Source: JBPBQZ01 sp050955105 (GTDB lineage: Bacteria; Pseudomonadota; Gammaproteobacteria; Burkholderiales; Burkholderiaceae). Taken from it: a stretch of 64,000 bases of DNA. The translations under genes were made by a program, and so were the position numbers. Under the pieces are notes generated by a model. That model did not search any database. It saw only the letters and a list, made by a program, of their open reading frames with translations, and was not told the origin of the DNA. Shown here one piece after another: positions 22,720 to 31,574 of the stretch. Numbering within the stretch: position 1 is the stretch's first letter; each line of letters begins with the position of its first letter. The stretch spans positions 28,792 through 92,791 of the forward strand of contig JBPBQZ010000002.1 of the NCBI GenBank assembly GCA_050955105.1, read 5' to 3'.

Positions 22720-24383
22720 TGTCCATGCCCACCCCAGACGTCGTAGAACTCTCTCGACTGCAATTCGGAATCACCGCGCTGTATCACTTCCTGTTCGTGC
22801 CGCTCACCCTCGGCCTGTCGTGGATATTGGTGATCATGGAAGCGGTCTATGTGATCACCGGCAAGCGCGTCTACCGGGACATGACGCAATTCTGGGGCAA
22901 GCTGTTCGGCATCAATTTTGCGATGGGCGTGGCCACGGGACTAACGCTGGAGTTCCAGTTCGGCACCAATTGGTCCTACTACTCACACTACGTCGGCGAC
23001 ATCTTCGGCGTGCCGCTAGCCATCGAAGGCATGATGGCCTTTTTCCTCGAATCGACCTTCGTCGGCCTGTTCTTCTTCGGCTGGTCGCGCCTCTCGCGCG
23101 GCAAGCATCTGCTGGTGACCTGTCTGGTTGCGGTCGGCTCGAACCTGTCCGCGCTATGGATCCTGGTGGCGAACGCCTGGATGAACAATCCGGTCGGCGC
23201 TAGCTTCAACTATCAGACGATGCGCATGGAACTCACCGACATGGCGGCGGTGTTCTTCAATCCGGTAGCGCAAGTGAAATTCGTCCACACGGTATCGGCA
23301 GGCTACGTCACCGCGGCCATGTTCGTGCTCGGCATATCGAGTTGGTATCTGCTCAAGAAGCGTGATGTCGACTTCGCGCTGCGCTCCTTCGTGATCGCCG
23401 CAGGCTTCGGGCTTGCGTCGGTGTTATGCGTCATCGTGCTCGGCGACGAATCCGGCTATACCACCGGCGAAGTGCAGAAGGCCAAGCTGGCGGCAATGGA
23501 AGCCCAATGGGAAACGGCCAAGCCGCCGGCGTCCTTCACGCTGTTCGGCTTGCCCGACCAGCAAGCTCAGCGTACCGATCACGCAATCAAAATTCCCTAC
23601 GCGCTAGGCCTGATCGCCACGCGCTCGGTCGATGCGCCGGTGGAGGGTTTGAAGGACATCATCGTGGGCTATCAATCGCGCATCCGCAGCGGCATGATCG
23701 CCTACGCCGCACTACGGCAGTTGCGCGACGGCGATACCTCCGCAAGCGCGCGTCAGACCTTCGCCGCACACCAGGCAGACCTGGGCTTCGGCTTGCTGCT
23801 CAAGCGCTATGCACCAGACGTCGTCGACGCCACGCCCGCGCAGATCGCCCAAGCCGCGCGCGATGCGATCCCACGGGTGGCCGTAGTGTTCTGGTCGTTT
23901 CGACTGATGGTGGCACTGGGCATCAGCTTCCTGCTGATTTTTCTCACGGCGTTCTATCTGAGCGCCAAACGACGCATCCTCGCGCCGCGCAGCCGCTGGC
24001 TGCTGCGGCTTGCGGTCTGGGCCATCCCCCTGCCGTGGCTTGCCGCTGAACTAGGATGGATCACTGCGGAAGTCGGACGTCAACCGTGGACCATCGCCGG
24101 CATCCTGCCGACCTTCCTGTCGGCATCATCGCTGGCGCCGCGTGACCTGTACTGGAGCCTCGCGGGCTTCGTAGGTTTCTACACCGCGCTGCTGGCCGTC
24201 GAACTCACGCTGATGATCAAATACGCGCGTCTAGGACCGGCGTCGCTGCATTTGGGCCGCTATCACGGCGAACTTTCGGCTGAGGCGCCGCTCGACGCCG
24301 GGCGCCAAGATGCGCCGCGCGGCGAGCTCCATGGCGGCCCCACATCCAGCCACATCGGCGCATCGGGAGGTCAGCCATCATGA
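22719..24383 (+). CDS. cydA: Cytochrome bd ubiquinol oxidase subunit I
   Basis: A 554-residue membrane protein. The N terminus LSRLQFGITALYHFLFVPLTLGLSW holds the haem b595 axial His; NFAMGVATGLTLEFQFGTNW and GWITAEVGRQPW are standard CydA motifs, and the Q-loop region is of the short type. It oxidises quinol and reduces oxygen with high affinity in the inner membrane. The first ATG overlaps the cydP stop (TGATG); a second in-frame ATG lies two codons on. The stop overlaps cydB by 4 bases. Confidence 0.96.
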   Translation: MSMPTPDVVELSRLQFGITALYHFLFVPLTLGLSWILVIMEAVYVITGKRVYRDMTQFWGKLFGINFAMGVATGLTLEFQFGTNWSYYSHYVGDIFGVPLAIEGMMAFFLESTFVGLFFFGWSRLSRGKHLLVTCLVAVGSNLSALWILVANAWMNNPVGASFNYQTMRMELTDMAAVFFNPVAQVKFVHTVSAGYVTAAMFVLGISSWYLLKKRDVDFALRSFVIAAGFGLASVLCVIVLGDESGYTTGEVQKAKLAAMEAQWETAKPPASFTLFGLPDQQAQRTDHAIKIPYALGLIATRSVDAPVEGLKDIIVGYQSRIRSGMIAYAALRQLRDGDTSASARQTFAAHQADLGFGLLLKRYAPDVVDATPAQIAQAARDAIPRVAVVFWSFRLMVALGISFLLIFLTAFYLSAKRRILAPRSRWLLRLAVWAIPLPWLAAELGWITAEVGRQPWTIAGILPTFLSASSLAPRDLYWSLAGFVGFYTALLAVELTLMIKYARLGPASLHLGRYHGELSAEAPLDAGRQDAPRGELHGGPTSSHIGASGGQPS

Positions 24384-25528
24384 TCGACTACCTCACACTC
24401 AAGCTTGTCTGGTGGGGATTGATCGGCCTGCTGTTGATGGGTTTCGCGCTGACCGACGGCTTCGACATGGGCGTGGGCGCGCTATTGCCGTTGGTCGCGC
24501 GTAACGAAGATCAGCGGCGCATCGTCATCAATACGATCGGACCTACCTGGGAGGGCAATCAGGTGTGGTTCGTCACTGCGGTGGGAGCCATTTTTGCCGC
24601 ATGGCCGCTGGTCTACGCGGCGGCGTTCTCGGCGCTCTATTTTGGTTTGCTGATCGTGCTGTTCGCGTTGTTCCTGCGGCCGGTTGGCTTCGACTACCGC
24701 GGCAAGGGTGACCATCCGCGCTGGCGCAGCGCCTGGGACTGGGCACTTTGCGCCGGCAGTGGCATCCCTGCGCTCATGTTCGGCGTGGTCTTCGGCAATT
24801 TACTGCAGGGCCTGCCGTTCGCACTCGATGAAGATATGCGCGCCAGCTATCACGGCGGCAGCGCAGGCCTGCTGAACCCGTTCGCGCTGCTTTGCGGCTT
24901 GGTCAGCTTGACGATGTTGGCGGCGCACGGTGCCGCGTTCCTGAAGATCAAGACCGAAGGCGTGGTAGCACGTCGCGCCGCACGCCTGCTGCGCTGGGCG
25001 GCGCTCGGCTGTGTTGCTTCGTTCCTGCTGGCCGGGGTGCTGATTGCCACGCGCGTCAACGGCTACGCCATCGCCCTGTCGCCGCCACTGTCCCAACTCC
25101 AGAATCCGCTGGCTAAAGAAGTCGTGTCGGGGCCGGGACTCTGGCTATCGAATTACATCGCGCATCCTTGGATGATGCTCGCACCGCTGTTGGCACTCGG
25201 CGCCGGCTTGACGGCAGCCCTGCTCGCCTCGACGGCGCGCCAGTCGTTGCAACGCCTCGGCTTCTTGCTCACCGGCTTGCAGACCGTCGGCATCCTCGCC
25301 ACCGCAGGTTTCGCGATGTTTCCGTTCTTATTGCCCTCGTCGATCGATCCGTCGAGCAGCCTCACGGCATGGGATGCCACGTCGAGCCGCCTGACCCTGC
25401 AGATCATGCTGTTCGCGGTCTGCATTTTCCTACCGCTGATTTTGCTTTATACGAGCTGGGTGTATCGAGTGATGCGCGGCAAAGTCACCGCCGAGACGCT
25501 CGAGGCGAACCGTCATTCAATGTACTAG
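24380..25528 (+). CDS. cydB: Cytochrome bd ubiquinol oxidase subunit II
   Basis: A 382-residue polytopic protein beginning MIDYLTLKLVWWGLIGLLLMGFALTDGFDMGVGALLP, with INTIGPTWEGNQVWFV soon after; both are CydB signatures. It forms the heterodimer with CydA. ATG overlaps the cydA TGA (ATGA). cydX follows 10 bases after the stop. Confidence 0.97.
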   Translation: MIDYLTLKLVWWGLIGLLLMGFALTDGFDMGVGALLPLVARNEDQRRIVINTIGPTWEGNQVWFVTAVGAIFAAWPLVYAAAFSALYFGLLIVLFALFLRPVGFDYRGKGDHPRWRSAWDWALCAGSGIPALMFGVVFGNLLQGLPFALDEDMRASYHGGSAGLLNPFALLCGLVSLTMLAAHGAAFLKIKTEGVVARRAARLLRWAALGCVASFLLAGVLIATRVNGYAIALSPPLSQLQNPLAKEVVSGPGLWLSNYIAHPWMMLAPLLALGAGLTAALLASTARQSLQRLGFLLTGLQTVGILATAGFAMFPFLLPSSIDPSSSLTAWDATSSRLTLQIMLFAVCIFLPLILLYTSWVYRVMRGKVTAETLEANRHSMY

Positions 25529-25538
25529 GAGTAACGAG

Positions 25539-25634
25539 ATGTGGTTTTTTGCATGGATTCTGGGTGTCGGCCTGGCGCTGGCCTGCGGCATCATCAATGC
25601 GCTGTGGTTGGAGATGCGCGAGACCGGCGTCTGA
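25539..25634 (+). CDS. cydX: Cytochrome bd oxidase small subunit CydX
   Basis: A 31-residue single-helix protein beginning MWFFAWILGVGLALACG and ending LWLEMRETGV, which matches CydX (MWYFAWILG-type start). AGGAG sits 8 bases before the ATG. CydX stabilises the haem b595/d centre of CydAB. It closes the operon cydP-cydA-cydB-cydX and is convergent with the SCO gene. Confidence 0.93.
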   Translation: MWFFAWILGVGLALACGIINALWLEMRETGV

Positions 25635-25725
25635 GTGGTGCTCGAGCGGCGGCAATTGGGGCGAGCTTCGAGCGCTGCGGCGCTGGCGAACCGCGCGGCA
25701 AGCCTCGCCTGAGACAGTCGCGGCG

Positions 25726-26376
25726 CTACTTCAACAGCAAACGAATGTCATGCACCCAAGGCGCCGCGCCCTGCCCATCCCGTGCGAACAAGCGCAGCTT
25801 GCCGTCTGGATCGAACACATAGCTCGCGCCAGTGTGCGTGATGGTGTAATCGCCGGTAGCCGTAGCTGGATCCTTGGCGACATACACGTGAAAGCCTTTC
25901 GTGACAGCCGTCAGTTGCGCCGCGTCGGCCGGCCGCAAGCCGGCAAAACTCGGATTGAACGCGGTAACGTAGGCGTCGAGCGCCTGCGGCGTGTCGCGCT
26001 GTGGATCGACGGTGACGAACAGCACCTGTACCTTGCCAGCGTCGCTGCCGAGTTGCGTCATCGCTTGCGCCAGCTCGGCCATGGTGGTCGGGCAAACATC
26101 CGGGCAATGTAAATAACCGAAGAACAGCACCACGACCTTGCCGCGATAGTCGGCGATCGTGCGCAGGCGGCCATGCGTGTCGGGTAAGGCGAAATCGCTG
26201 GCGAAGCTGGTATTGCCGGACAGTTCCGGATTATCGAAAACCGGCTTCTGATCGCAGCCCGCGAGCGCGGTGCTCAGCAACGCTAAAGCGGCAAGCCACG
26301 TGAAGGCGCGACGCGCATGGCGCACCGCCGCGCCGACATGGCTGGAAAACGCGTACCGACGCCCGGGCTTCGACAA
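25726..26376 (-). CDS. SCO family copper chaperone lipoprotein
   Basis: A 216-residue protein with lipobox ALAGC (Cys41) and a thioredoxin-like domain. The copper ligands are CPDVC (Cys91, Cys95) and the His in ITHTGASYVF. SCO delivers copper to CuA of cytochrome oxidase subunit II. The start used is a TTG immediately after the ctaB stop; a GTG at 26325 would give a more usual signal-peptide length. It is the last gene of the haem A/oxidase assembly run. Confidence 0.9.
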   Translation of the reverse strand: MSKPGRRYAFSSHVGAAVRHARRAFTWLAALALLSTALAGCDQKPVFDNPELSGNTSFASDFALPDTHGRLRTIADYRGKVVVLFFGYLHCPDVCPTTMAELAQAMTQLGSDAGKVQVLFVTVDPQRDTPQALDAYVTAFNPSFAGLRPADAAQLTAVTKGFHVYVAKDPATATGDYTITHTGASYVFDPDGKLRLFARDGQGAAPWVHDIRLLLK

Positions 26377-26377
26377 C

Positions 26378-27337
26378 TTAGAACCCGATCCACGCGCGAA
26401 CGTAGTGATCGATCAGCAAGGCTGCGAACAGCAAGGTCAGATAGACGATCGAATAACGGAAGGTCTGGCGCGCCAACGCATCGGAGTACTCACGCCAAAT
26501 GCGCCACGCATAGCTGAGAAAGAGCGCGCCCAGCACGATCGCCGACGCCAGATAGACGACGCCACTCATGCGCGCGGCGAAAGGCATCAACGACACCGCG
26601 AACAGAATGATCGTGTAGAGCAGAATATGCAGCCGGGTGAATTTCTCGCCATGCGTGTTCGGCAGCATCGGCAGTCCTGCATTCTCGTAATCAGCGCGCC
26701 GATACAAAGCCAGCGCCCAGAAATGCGGGGGCGTCCAGACGAAGATGATGAGCACCAGAATCCACGCCTCGGCCGGCACGCTGCCGGTAACGGCGGCCCA
26801 GCCAAGCGCGGGCGGCATCGCGCCCGCAGCGCCCCCGATGACGATGTTCTGCGGCGTGGCTGGCTTCAGCAACAGCGTGTAGATCACCGCGTAGCCGACG
26901 AACGTGGCAATCGTCAGCCACATCGTCAGCGGATTGGTGAATTTGTAAAGCGTCCACATGCCGAGCGCGCCGAGCACGATCGAGAAAAGCAGGATCTGTG
27001 CGGTGGAAATTTGCCCGTTCGCGGAGGGTCGCCAGGCGGTGCGCCGCATCGCGGCGTCGATCTTTTGCTCGACCAGGCAGTTGACGGCGAATGCCGCGCC
27101 CGCCAGCAGGCCGATGCCGACGGTACCGCCGATCAGCACACGCCAGGGCACCATGCCCGGCGTGGCCAGGAACATGCCGATCACCGCGCAGAACACCGCC
27201 AGTTGCGTCACGCGCGGCTTCGTCAGCGCCAGATATTGCGAGAGACGGTTGCCGGTGGGCGGGATAACGGTGGTATTCAGCGTTGCGCCAACGGTGGCTG
27301 GGGTAGCCGGCGTGCTTGGAGTGGTCGTGCTTTCCAT
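26378..27337 (-). CDS. ctaB: Protoheme IX farnesyltransferase (haem O synthase)
   Basis: A 319-residue UbiA-family membrane protein. The first Asp-rich motif is replaced in family style by NCLVEQKIDAAMRRTAWRP, and the second conserved segment is FVWTPPHFWALALYRRADYENAGLPMLPNTHG. It attaches farnesyl to haem B. It follows ctaA (19 bases) and precedes SCO (1 base), an operon that makes haem A for the aa3 oxidase encoded to the right. Confidence 0.96.
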   Translation of the reverse strand: MESTTTPSTPATPATVGATLNTTVIPPTGNRLSQYLALTKPRVTQLAVFCAVIGMFLATPGMVPWRVLIGGTVGIGLLAGAAFAVNCLVEQKIDAAMRRTAWRPSANGQISTAQILLFSIVLGALGMWTLYKFTNPLTMWLTIATFVGYAVIYTLLLKPATPQNIVIGGAAGAMPPALGWAAVTGSVPAEAWILVLIIFVWTPPHFWALALYRRADYENAGLPMLPNTHGEKFTRLHILLYTIILFAVSLMPFAARMSGVVYLASAIVLGALFLSYAWRIWREYSDALARQTFRYSIVYLTLLFAALLIDHYVRAWIGF

Positions 27338-27356
27338 GTTCGGGCTATCGCGTGGA

Positions 27357-28457
27357 TCACGTTTGGATGGCTGCGCCAGTCGACGCGACCGCCGGGCCGA
27401 AACGGCTCGAAGCGAGGCGGTAGTTTAGCATGACGAGCGTCAACATCAGGATCGCGGCACCACCGTTGTGTGCCACCGCGTTGGCCAGCGGCCACCTCAG
27501 CAGAATATTGGACATGCCGGTGCCCATCTGCACGAAAAGCAGCACCAGCAACACCTTTGCGGGACCCGCAAGGCGCGTAAAGCGCTTCAGCTTCAATGAC
27601 AGCCAAAGCAGATAGGCGAACACGACGAAAGCGAATACGCGATGGGTCCAGTGGATCGCGATCAGTGCCTGCTGGCTGATGTAGTCACCATTCGCCGTCC
27701 GTCCTAGCGCACGCCACAGATGAAAGCCCTGCGCAAAATCCATCGACGGAACCCAGCGGCCCTGGCAGGTCGGAAAATCAAGGCACGCCAGCACCGCGTA
27801 GTTGGTACTGACCCAGCCACCGAGCGCAATCTGCACCACCAGCAATAGCAGGCCAGCGATTGCCGCCCACTGCCAGCCACCCGGCACCGCCTGGCCCGGC
27901 GGCACCGGCGTCAGGCTGGAGGCAATCCAGCCGAGGGTGCCCAGCAACACAAGCGCCAACAGCAAGTGCGTGGTCACGATCACCGGCTGCAGCTTGAGGG
28001 TGACGGTCCAGGCACCGAAGGCGCCCTGCAAACAAACCAGCGCGAACAACAAGGTCGGCCACCAGGGCGAGAGCGGCAGGCTGCGGCGGCGTATCCAGCC
28101 GATCACCATCTGCACCACGATCAGTGCCCCGAGCGCCATGGCGAGGTAACGATGGATCATTTCGATCCAGGCCTTGGTGATGGTAACCGGGCCGGTCGGT
28201 AGCGCTTGCTGTGCCGCGGAGATGGCTGCGTGCGCAATGAACGGCGACGAAGTGCCGTAACAGCCCGGCCAGTCAGGGCAACCCAGCCCCGAATCGGTCA
28301 GTCGCGTGAAGCTGCCGAACATGACGAGGTCGAGGGTGAGAAACGTCGTCACCCATAACAGCTTGCGAAACTTGCTGGTGTCGGCGGATACCCAGACGTA
28401 CGACAGGGGCAGCATCGCCACGCACAGGCCGATCAGGCCGAGTTGCAGGACAAACAT
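27357..28457 (-). CDS. ctaA: Haem A synthase
   Basis: A 366-residue COX15/CtaA protein with about eight membrane segments. LTDSGLGCPDWPGCYG near residue 55 and the haem-ligand histidines in WIEMIHRYLAM, VTTHLLLA and IHWTHRVFAF are typical. It oxidises haem O to haem A. It lies immediately before ctaB, reading left. Confidence 0.95.
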   Translation of the reverse strand: MFVLQLGLIGLCVAMLPLSYVWVSADTSKFRKLLWVTTFLTLDLVMFGSFTRLTDSGLGCPDWPGCYGTSSPFIAHAAISAAQQALPTGPVTITKAWIEMIHRYLAMALGALIVVQMVIGWIRRRSLPLSPWWPTLLFALVCLQGAFGAWTVTLKLQPVIVTTHLLLALVLLGTLGWIASSLTPVPPGQAVPGGWQWAAIAGLLLLVVQIALGGWVSTNYAVLACLDFPTCQGRWVPSMDFAQGFHLWRALGRTANGDYISQQALIAIHWTHRVFAFVVFAYLLWLSLKLKRFTRLAGPAKVLLVLLFVQMGTGMSNILLRWPLANAVAHNGGAAILMLTLVMLNYRLASSRFGPAVASTGAAIQT

Positions 28458-28503
28458 TTCAAATCCATCGAGAACAGTACCGCGTGATCGCCGAGGCGCC
28501 GGA

Positions 28504-29163
28504 TCAACCGATGCCCGACCACTTCAATAGCTTGGTCAGATCGTTTTTGATTTTGCTCGGATCCGGATTCGACGGGAAGCGCATCATCAGATTGCCATTC
28601 GGATCGACCACATAGATATGGTCTTCGAGTCGCGTGTTCGGCGCGGCCGGCAGCCAGTCGGCCAGTTGCTGCCGGTCGACCACCGGCATTTGCGTGGTCG
28701 GATAGGCACGCCGTACCACCTCGGGCACGCCGCCATCATCCGTGCGCAGCCAGACGGTCTCCACACGCTCGCGCTCGGCGCCCTGCGTAGCCTTGACCTG
28801 ACGCATGAAATAGAGCTTCTTCACGCAGGCTTCTGCGCACTGGCTGGCGTCCACCGACACCAGCAGCCACTTGCCGCGCAAGCTCGAAAGCGGCACGCTG
28901 GCGCCCGCGTCGGTGTGCATCATCAGTGTGGCCGGAATCGGCCGTTGCGGGTCGATCAGCGCGCCATAGTTGGTCGAGCCGCCATGCGGCCTCACCACGA
29001 AATAGACAAAATACGAGGCAATCACCGGGGCCACGCAAATGGCGATCACCAGCAGCAGCGTCAGACGCGCACGCCGCTGCTTGCGCGCGTCCAAGGTGCC
29101 GGTGCTTGCTGCGGGCGCGCCTCGCCCTGTGCCGGCGCCCACGCGTTGTTCCTTTGCTGCCAC
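28504..29163 (-). CDS. Membrane-anchored thioredoxin-like protein with CxxxC, oxidase-assembly context
   Basis: A 219-residue protein with one N-terminal membrane helix (about 33-57) and an exported domain. The domain has LRGKWLLVSVDASQCAEAC, a CxxxC (Cys109, Cys113) at the place where SCO proteins hold copper, and ends IYVVDPNGNLMMRFP, the thioredoxin-fold tail. The SCO-type distal His is replaced by EDHIYVV, which keeps a His. It is a conserved hypothetical between SURF1 and ctaA in Burkholderiales. A role in copper or thiol delivery to cytochrome oxidase is inferred from fold and place. Confidence 0.7.
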   Translation of the reverse strand: MAAKEQRVGAGTGRGAPAASTGTLDARKQRRARLTLLLVIAICVAPVIASYFVYFVVRPHGGSTNYGALIDPQRPIPATLMMHTDAGASVPLSSLRGKWLLVSVDASQCAEACVKKLYFMRQVKATQGAERERVETVWLRTDDGGVPEVVRRAYPTTQMPVVDRQQLADWLPAAPNTRLEDHIYVVDPNGNLMMRFPSNPDPSKIKNDLTKLLKWSGIG

Positions 29164-29236
29164 ATCGCCTCGCTTCAGGTCCTGCCGACGAATTCGCCGG
29201 CTGCCCCTGCCATATCCTGTCTAGAACTACGCCCGC

Positions 29237-29989
29237 CTAAAGCGGGCCCTGGCGCACTCTACTGCGTGCAGTCGTGCCAGCGCCCGCGGCTTTTCTGGCC
29301 GCCTGACGCGCCGCGTAAAGCCCGAACAACAGCGCTACCAACGCCATCGACCACCACTGCACCATATAACCGTAATTGCGTTCGACCCCCAGCGTCGGCG
29401 GCGGCCAGTCGCGCACCAGGCCATCGCCCGTGTCAGACGTTTCGAACATCACGAAAGGTTGCAGCGGCAGGCCAATTTCGCGCGCATAGGCATGCACGTC
29501 CAGATTCTGTCTGATCGGGCCCGATGCGGCGCTGTCGGCACCGCCCAACTGAAAGGCGCGGCTGGCATCGGCGCGCGCCACTCCTTCGATATAGACCTGA
29601 CCGGGCGGCGTCTTGTAGGGCGCGATCGCGTTCATATCGGTCGACGCGCGCGGCAGCCAGCCGCGATTCACCAATACATAGCCGCCGTTCGCCAACTGCA
29701 TCGGCATCACCACATAAAACCCCGGCTGATCATCGTACGGGCGATTCTGCAGATAGACGACGCGCTCGGGCATGAATCGTCCGCTCGCGCGAACGCGATG
29801 GTACTCGATCGATGCGAGCGGCAGCGTGTCGCGCCCGACGGTTTGCGGCGCGGCTTGCTCAAAGTGCGTGATCGCCTGCTGACGTGCTTCCTTTTGTCGC
29901 GCCCGGCCAAGCTGCCAGAAGCCCAACGCGATCGTCACGGCCATCACAAAAGCCACCGCGAAGGCTGGCCAGAAACGGATTCTCAGCAT
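29237..29989 (-). CDS. SURF1 family oxidase assembly protein
   Basis: A 250-residue protein with the SURF1 layout: an N-terminal helix (RFWPAFAVAFVMAVTIALGFWQLGRA), the conserved LQNRPYDDQPGFYVVMPM and VLVNRGWLPR segments, and a C-terminal helix (YMVQWWSMALVALLFGLY). SURF1 assists haem insertion into subunit I. I start at ATG 29989; the frame stays open upstream but that part is non-hydrophobic and antisense to the DUF2909 gene. Confidence 0.92.
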   Translation of the reverse strand: MLRIRFWPAFAVAFVMAVTIALGFWQLGRARQKEARQQAITHFEQAAPQTVGRDTLPLASIEYHRVRASGRFMPERVVYLQNRPYDDQPGFYVVMPMQLANGGYVLVNRGWLPRASTDMNAIAPYKTPPGQVYIEGVARADASRAFQLGGADSAASGPIRQNLDVHAYAREIGLPLQPFVMFETSDTGDGLVRDWPPPTLGVERNYGYMVQWWSMALVALLFGLYAARQAARKAAGAGTTARSRVRQGPL

Positions 29990-30067
29990 GGGATGGGGCA
30001 AGTCGCCGCAATCGGCCGAGTGGCCGCGGTGAGATAATGCGCGACATACGATTTCTGAGTCTTTGTC

Positions 30068-30271
30068 ATGCACGTCCTCGTTGCAGTCGCGTTCGTTCTC
30101 ATCATCGCCAGTCTCGCCTCGGCGCTGTATTTCATGATGCACGATCGGGGCAACAGCAAACGTATGGTGTATTCGCTGGCATTGCGGGTGGGGTTTTCCA
30201 TCGCACTATTCCTGTTCATTCTGTTCTCGAACTGGATGGGATGGATCCACAGCACCGGCATTCCCTATTGA
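30068..30271 (+). CDS. DUF2909 twin transmembrane protein
   Basis: A 67-residue protein with two hydrophobic helices (about 3-22 and 38-57) joined by a basic loop (HDRGNSKRM). This is the small DUF2909 family found beside SURF1 and ctaE in betaproteobacterial cox clusters. Function is unknown; oxidase assembly is inferred from context. It is the only rightward gene in the cluster, divergent from SURF1 and convergent with ctaE. Confidence 0.85.
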   Translation: MHVLVAVAFVLIIASLASALYFMMHDRGNSKRMVYSLALRVGFSIALFLFILFSNWMGWIHSTGIPY

Positions 30272-30317
30272 TCGACCGGTAGGTCTCGCGCGCGTCGATG
30301 GGTGTTTCCGCCGGCTT

Positions 30318-30338
30318 GATGCCGGGCGGCCCGGCATC
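30318..30338. terminator. Perfect hairpin between the convergent DUF2909 and ctaE genes
   Basis: GATGCCGGG (30318-30326) pairs with CCCGGCATC (30330-30338) around a 3-base loop. No T-tract on either strand, so termination is a guess from position. Confidence 0.4.
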
Positions 30339-30428
30339 GCCGCACTGGCGGAGATCGATGCGGAACCAGCGCGACGCCGACAGCGCCGGCCGGTCCATCA
30401 AGCCCCAGCCGACGCCACATTCAGCTCA

Positions 30429-31289
30429 TCAGAGCCAGTAGACCACCACGTACAGACCCAGCCACACCACGTCGACGAAGTGCCAATACCAGGCAGCGCC
30501 TTCGAAGGCGAAATGATGCTCGGGCGTAAAGTGACCACGCAACACGCGCACCAGCACCACGGTCAGCATCAAAGCACCGAGCGTCACGTGGAAGCCGTGG
30601 AAACCTGTCAGCAGGAAGAACGTGGAGCCGTAGGCGCCCGAGGTCAGCTTCAGATTGAGTTCGTTATAGGCGTGGAAATACTCGAAACCCTGCATGAACA
30701 GGAAGCACACGCCCAACAGAATCGTCGCGGCCAACCAAATCGCCGCCTTGCGCCGATGATCTTCGCGCAATGCATGGTGCGACACCGTCAACGTCGCGCC
30801 GGAAGTCAGCAGCAGCGCGGTATTGATGGTTGGCACAGGCCACGGTGTCATCGAACGGAATTGCGAGACCAGGCCAGCCGGTCCGCCGTTCGGCCAGACT
30901 GCCGTGAAATCGGGCCACAGCAATTTGTTGTCGATATCGCCGAGCATGCCGGTGGCGAAATGACGCGCATAGAACAAGGCGCCGAAGAACGCCGCAAAAA
31001 ACATCACTTCGGAGAAGATGAACCAGCTCATGCTCCAGCGGTATGACGAATCCACGCGCGTGCCGTAGCGGCCGCCTTCCGATTCGGCAATCGCGTCGCC
31101 GAACCAGTGATACAGCACCCAGAACAGGAAGAGCAGCCCTAGCAGGAACGTGAAGGGCGCCCAGGTGTGCCCGTTCAACCACTGTGCCAGCGAGAACATC
31201 ATGACGAGCAAGCCGCATGACGCCGTGATCGGGTGCCGGGACGGATTCGGAACGAAGTAGTAAGGCACCTTCTCGTTATGCGTGCTCAT
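30429..31289 (-). CDS. ctaE: Cytochrome c oxidase subunit III
   Basis: A 286-residue protein with seven predicted helices, RWSMSWFIFSEVMFFAAFFGALFYAR near the middle and FHGFHVTLG plus HFVDVVWLGLYVVVYWL at the end, all subunit III landmarks. Start at ATG 31289 with AGGGAG upstream. It is the last structural subunit gene of the leftward ctaC-ctaD-...-ctaE operon. Confidence 0.97.
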   Translation of the reverse strand: MSTHNEKVPYYFVPNPSRHPITASCGLLVMMFSLAQWLNGHTWAPFTFLLGLLFLFWVLYHWFGDAIAESEGGRYGTRVDSSYRWSMSWFIFSEVMFFAAFFGALFYARHFATGMLGDIDNKLLWPDFTAVWPNGGPAGLVSQFRSMTPWPVPTINTALLLTSGATLTVSHHALREDHRRKAAIWLAATILLGVCFLFMQGFEYFHAYNELNLKLTSGAYGSTFFLLTGFHGFHVTLGALMLTVVLVRVLRGHFTPEHHFAFEGAAWYWHFVDVVWLGLYVVVYWL

Positions 31290-31355
31290 TGTTGTCTCTC
31301 CCTTACACCGTCTGGAATTCATGGGAGCGGCGCGCGGACGCCCTCCCGTACTTGC

Positions 31356-31541
31356 TTAACGCGTCACCAGGCTCACGATGACGATCAATATGCCGATAAA
31401 AACCGCCGCGCCGATCAGTGCGGCGATGACTAGATGCAGCGGATTCAGCTGCGTCAGGTCACTTGCATGGTCGCGGCCCTTGCGCACGCCGAAAAACGAC
31501 CAGAACACCGCCTTCATCGATTTTGCGAAGCTGCCGCTCAT
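31356..31541 (-). CDS. DUF2970 small membrane protein
   Basis: A 61-residue protein with a basic N-terminal part (MKAVFWSFFGVRKGRDH) and one C-terminal helix (LVIAALIGAAVFIGILIVIVSLV). This is the DUF2970 family found in cox operons of Burkholderiales. Function unknown. In relatives ctaG lies immediately upstream of it; here only 33 bases separate it from the previous small gene. Confidence 0.87.
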   Translation of the reverse strand: MSGSFAKSMKAVFWSFFGVRKGRDHASDLTQLNPLHLVIAALIGAAVFIGILIVIVSLVTR

Positions 31542-31574
31542 TGCATGGGTCCGTTGACGATCGACGCGACCGAC

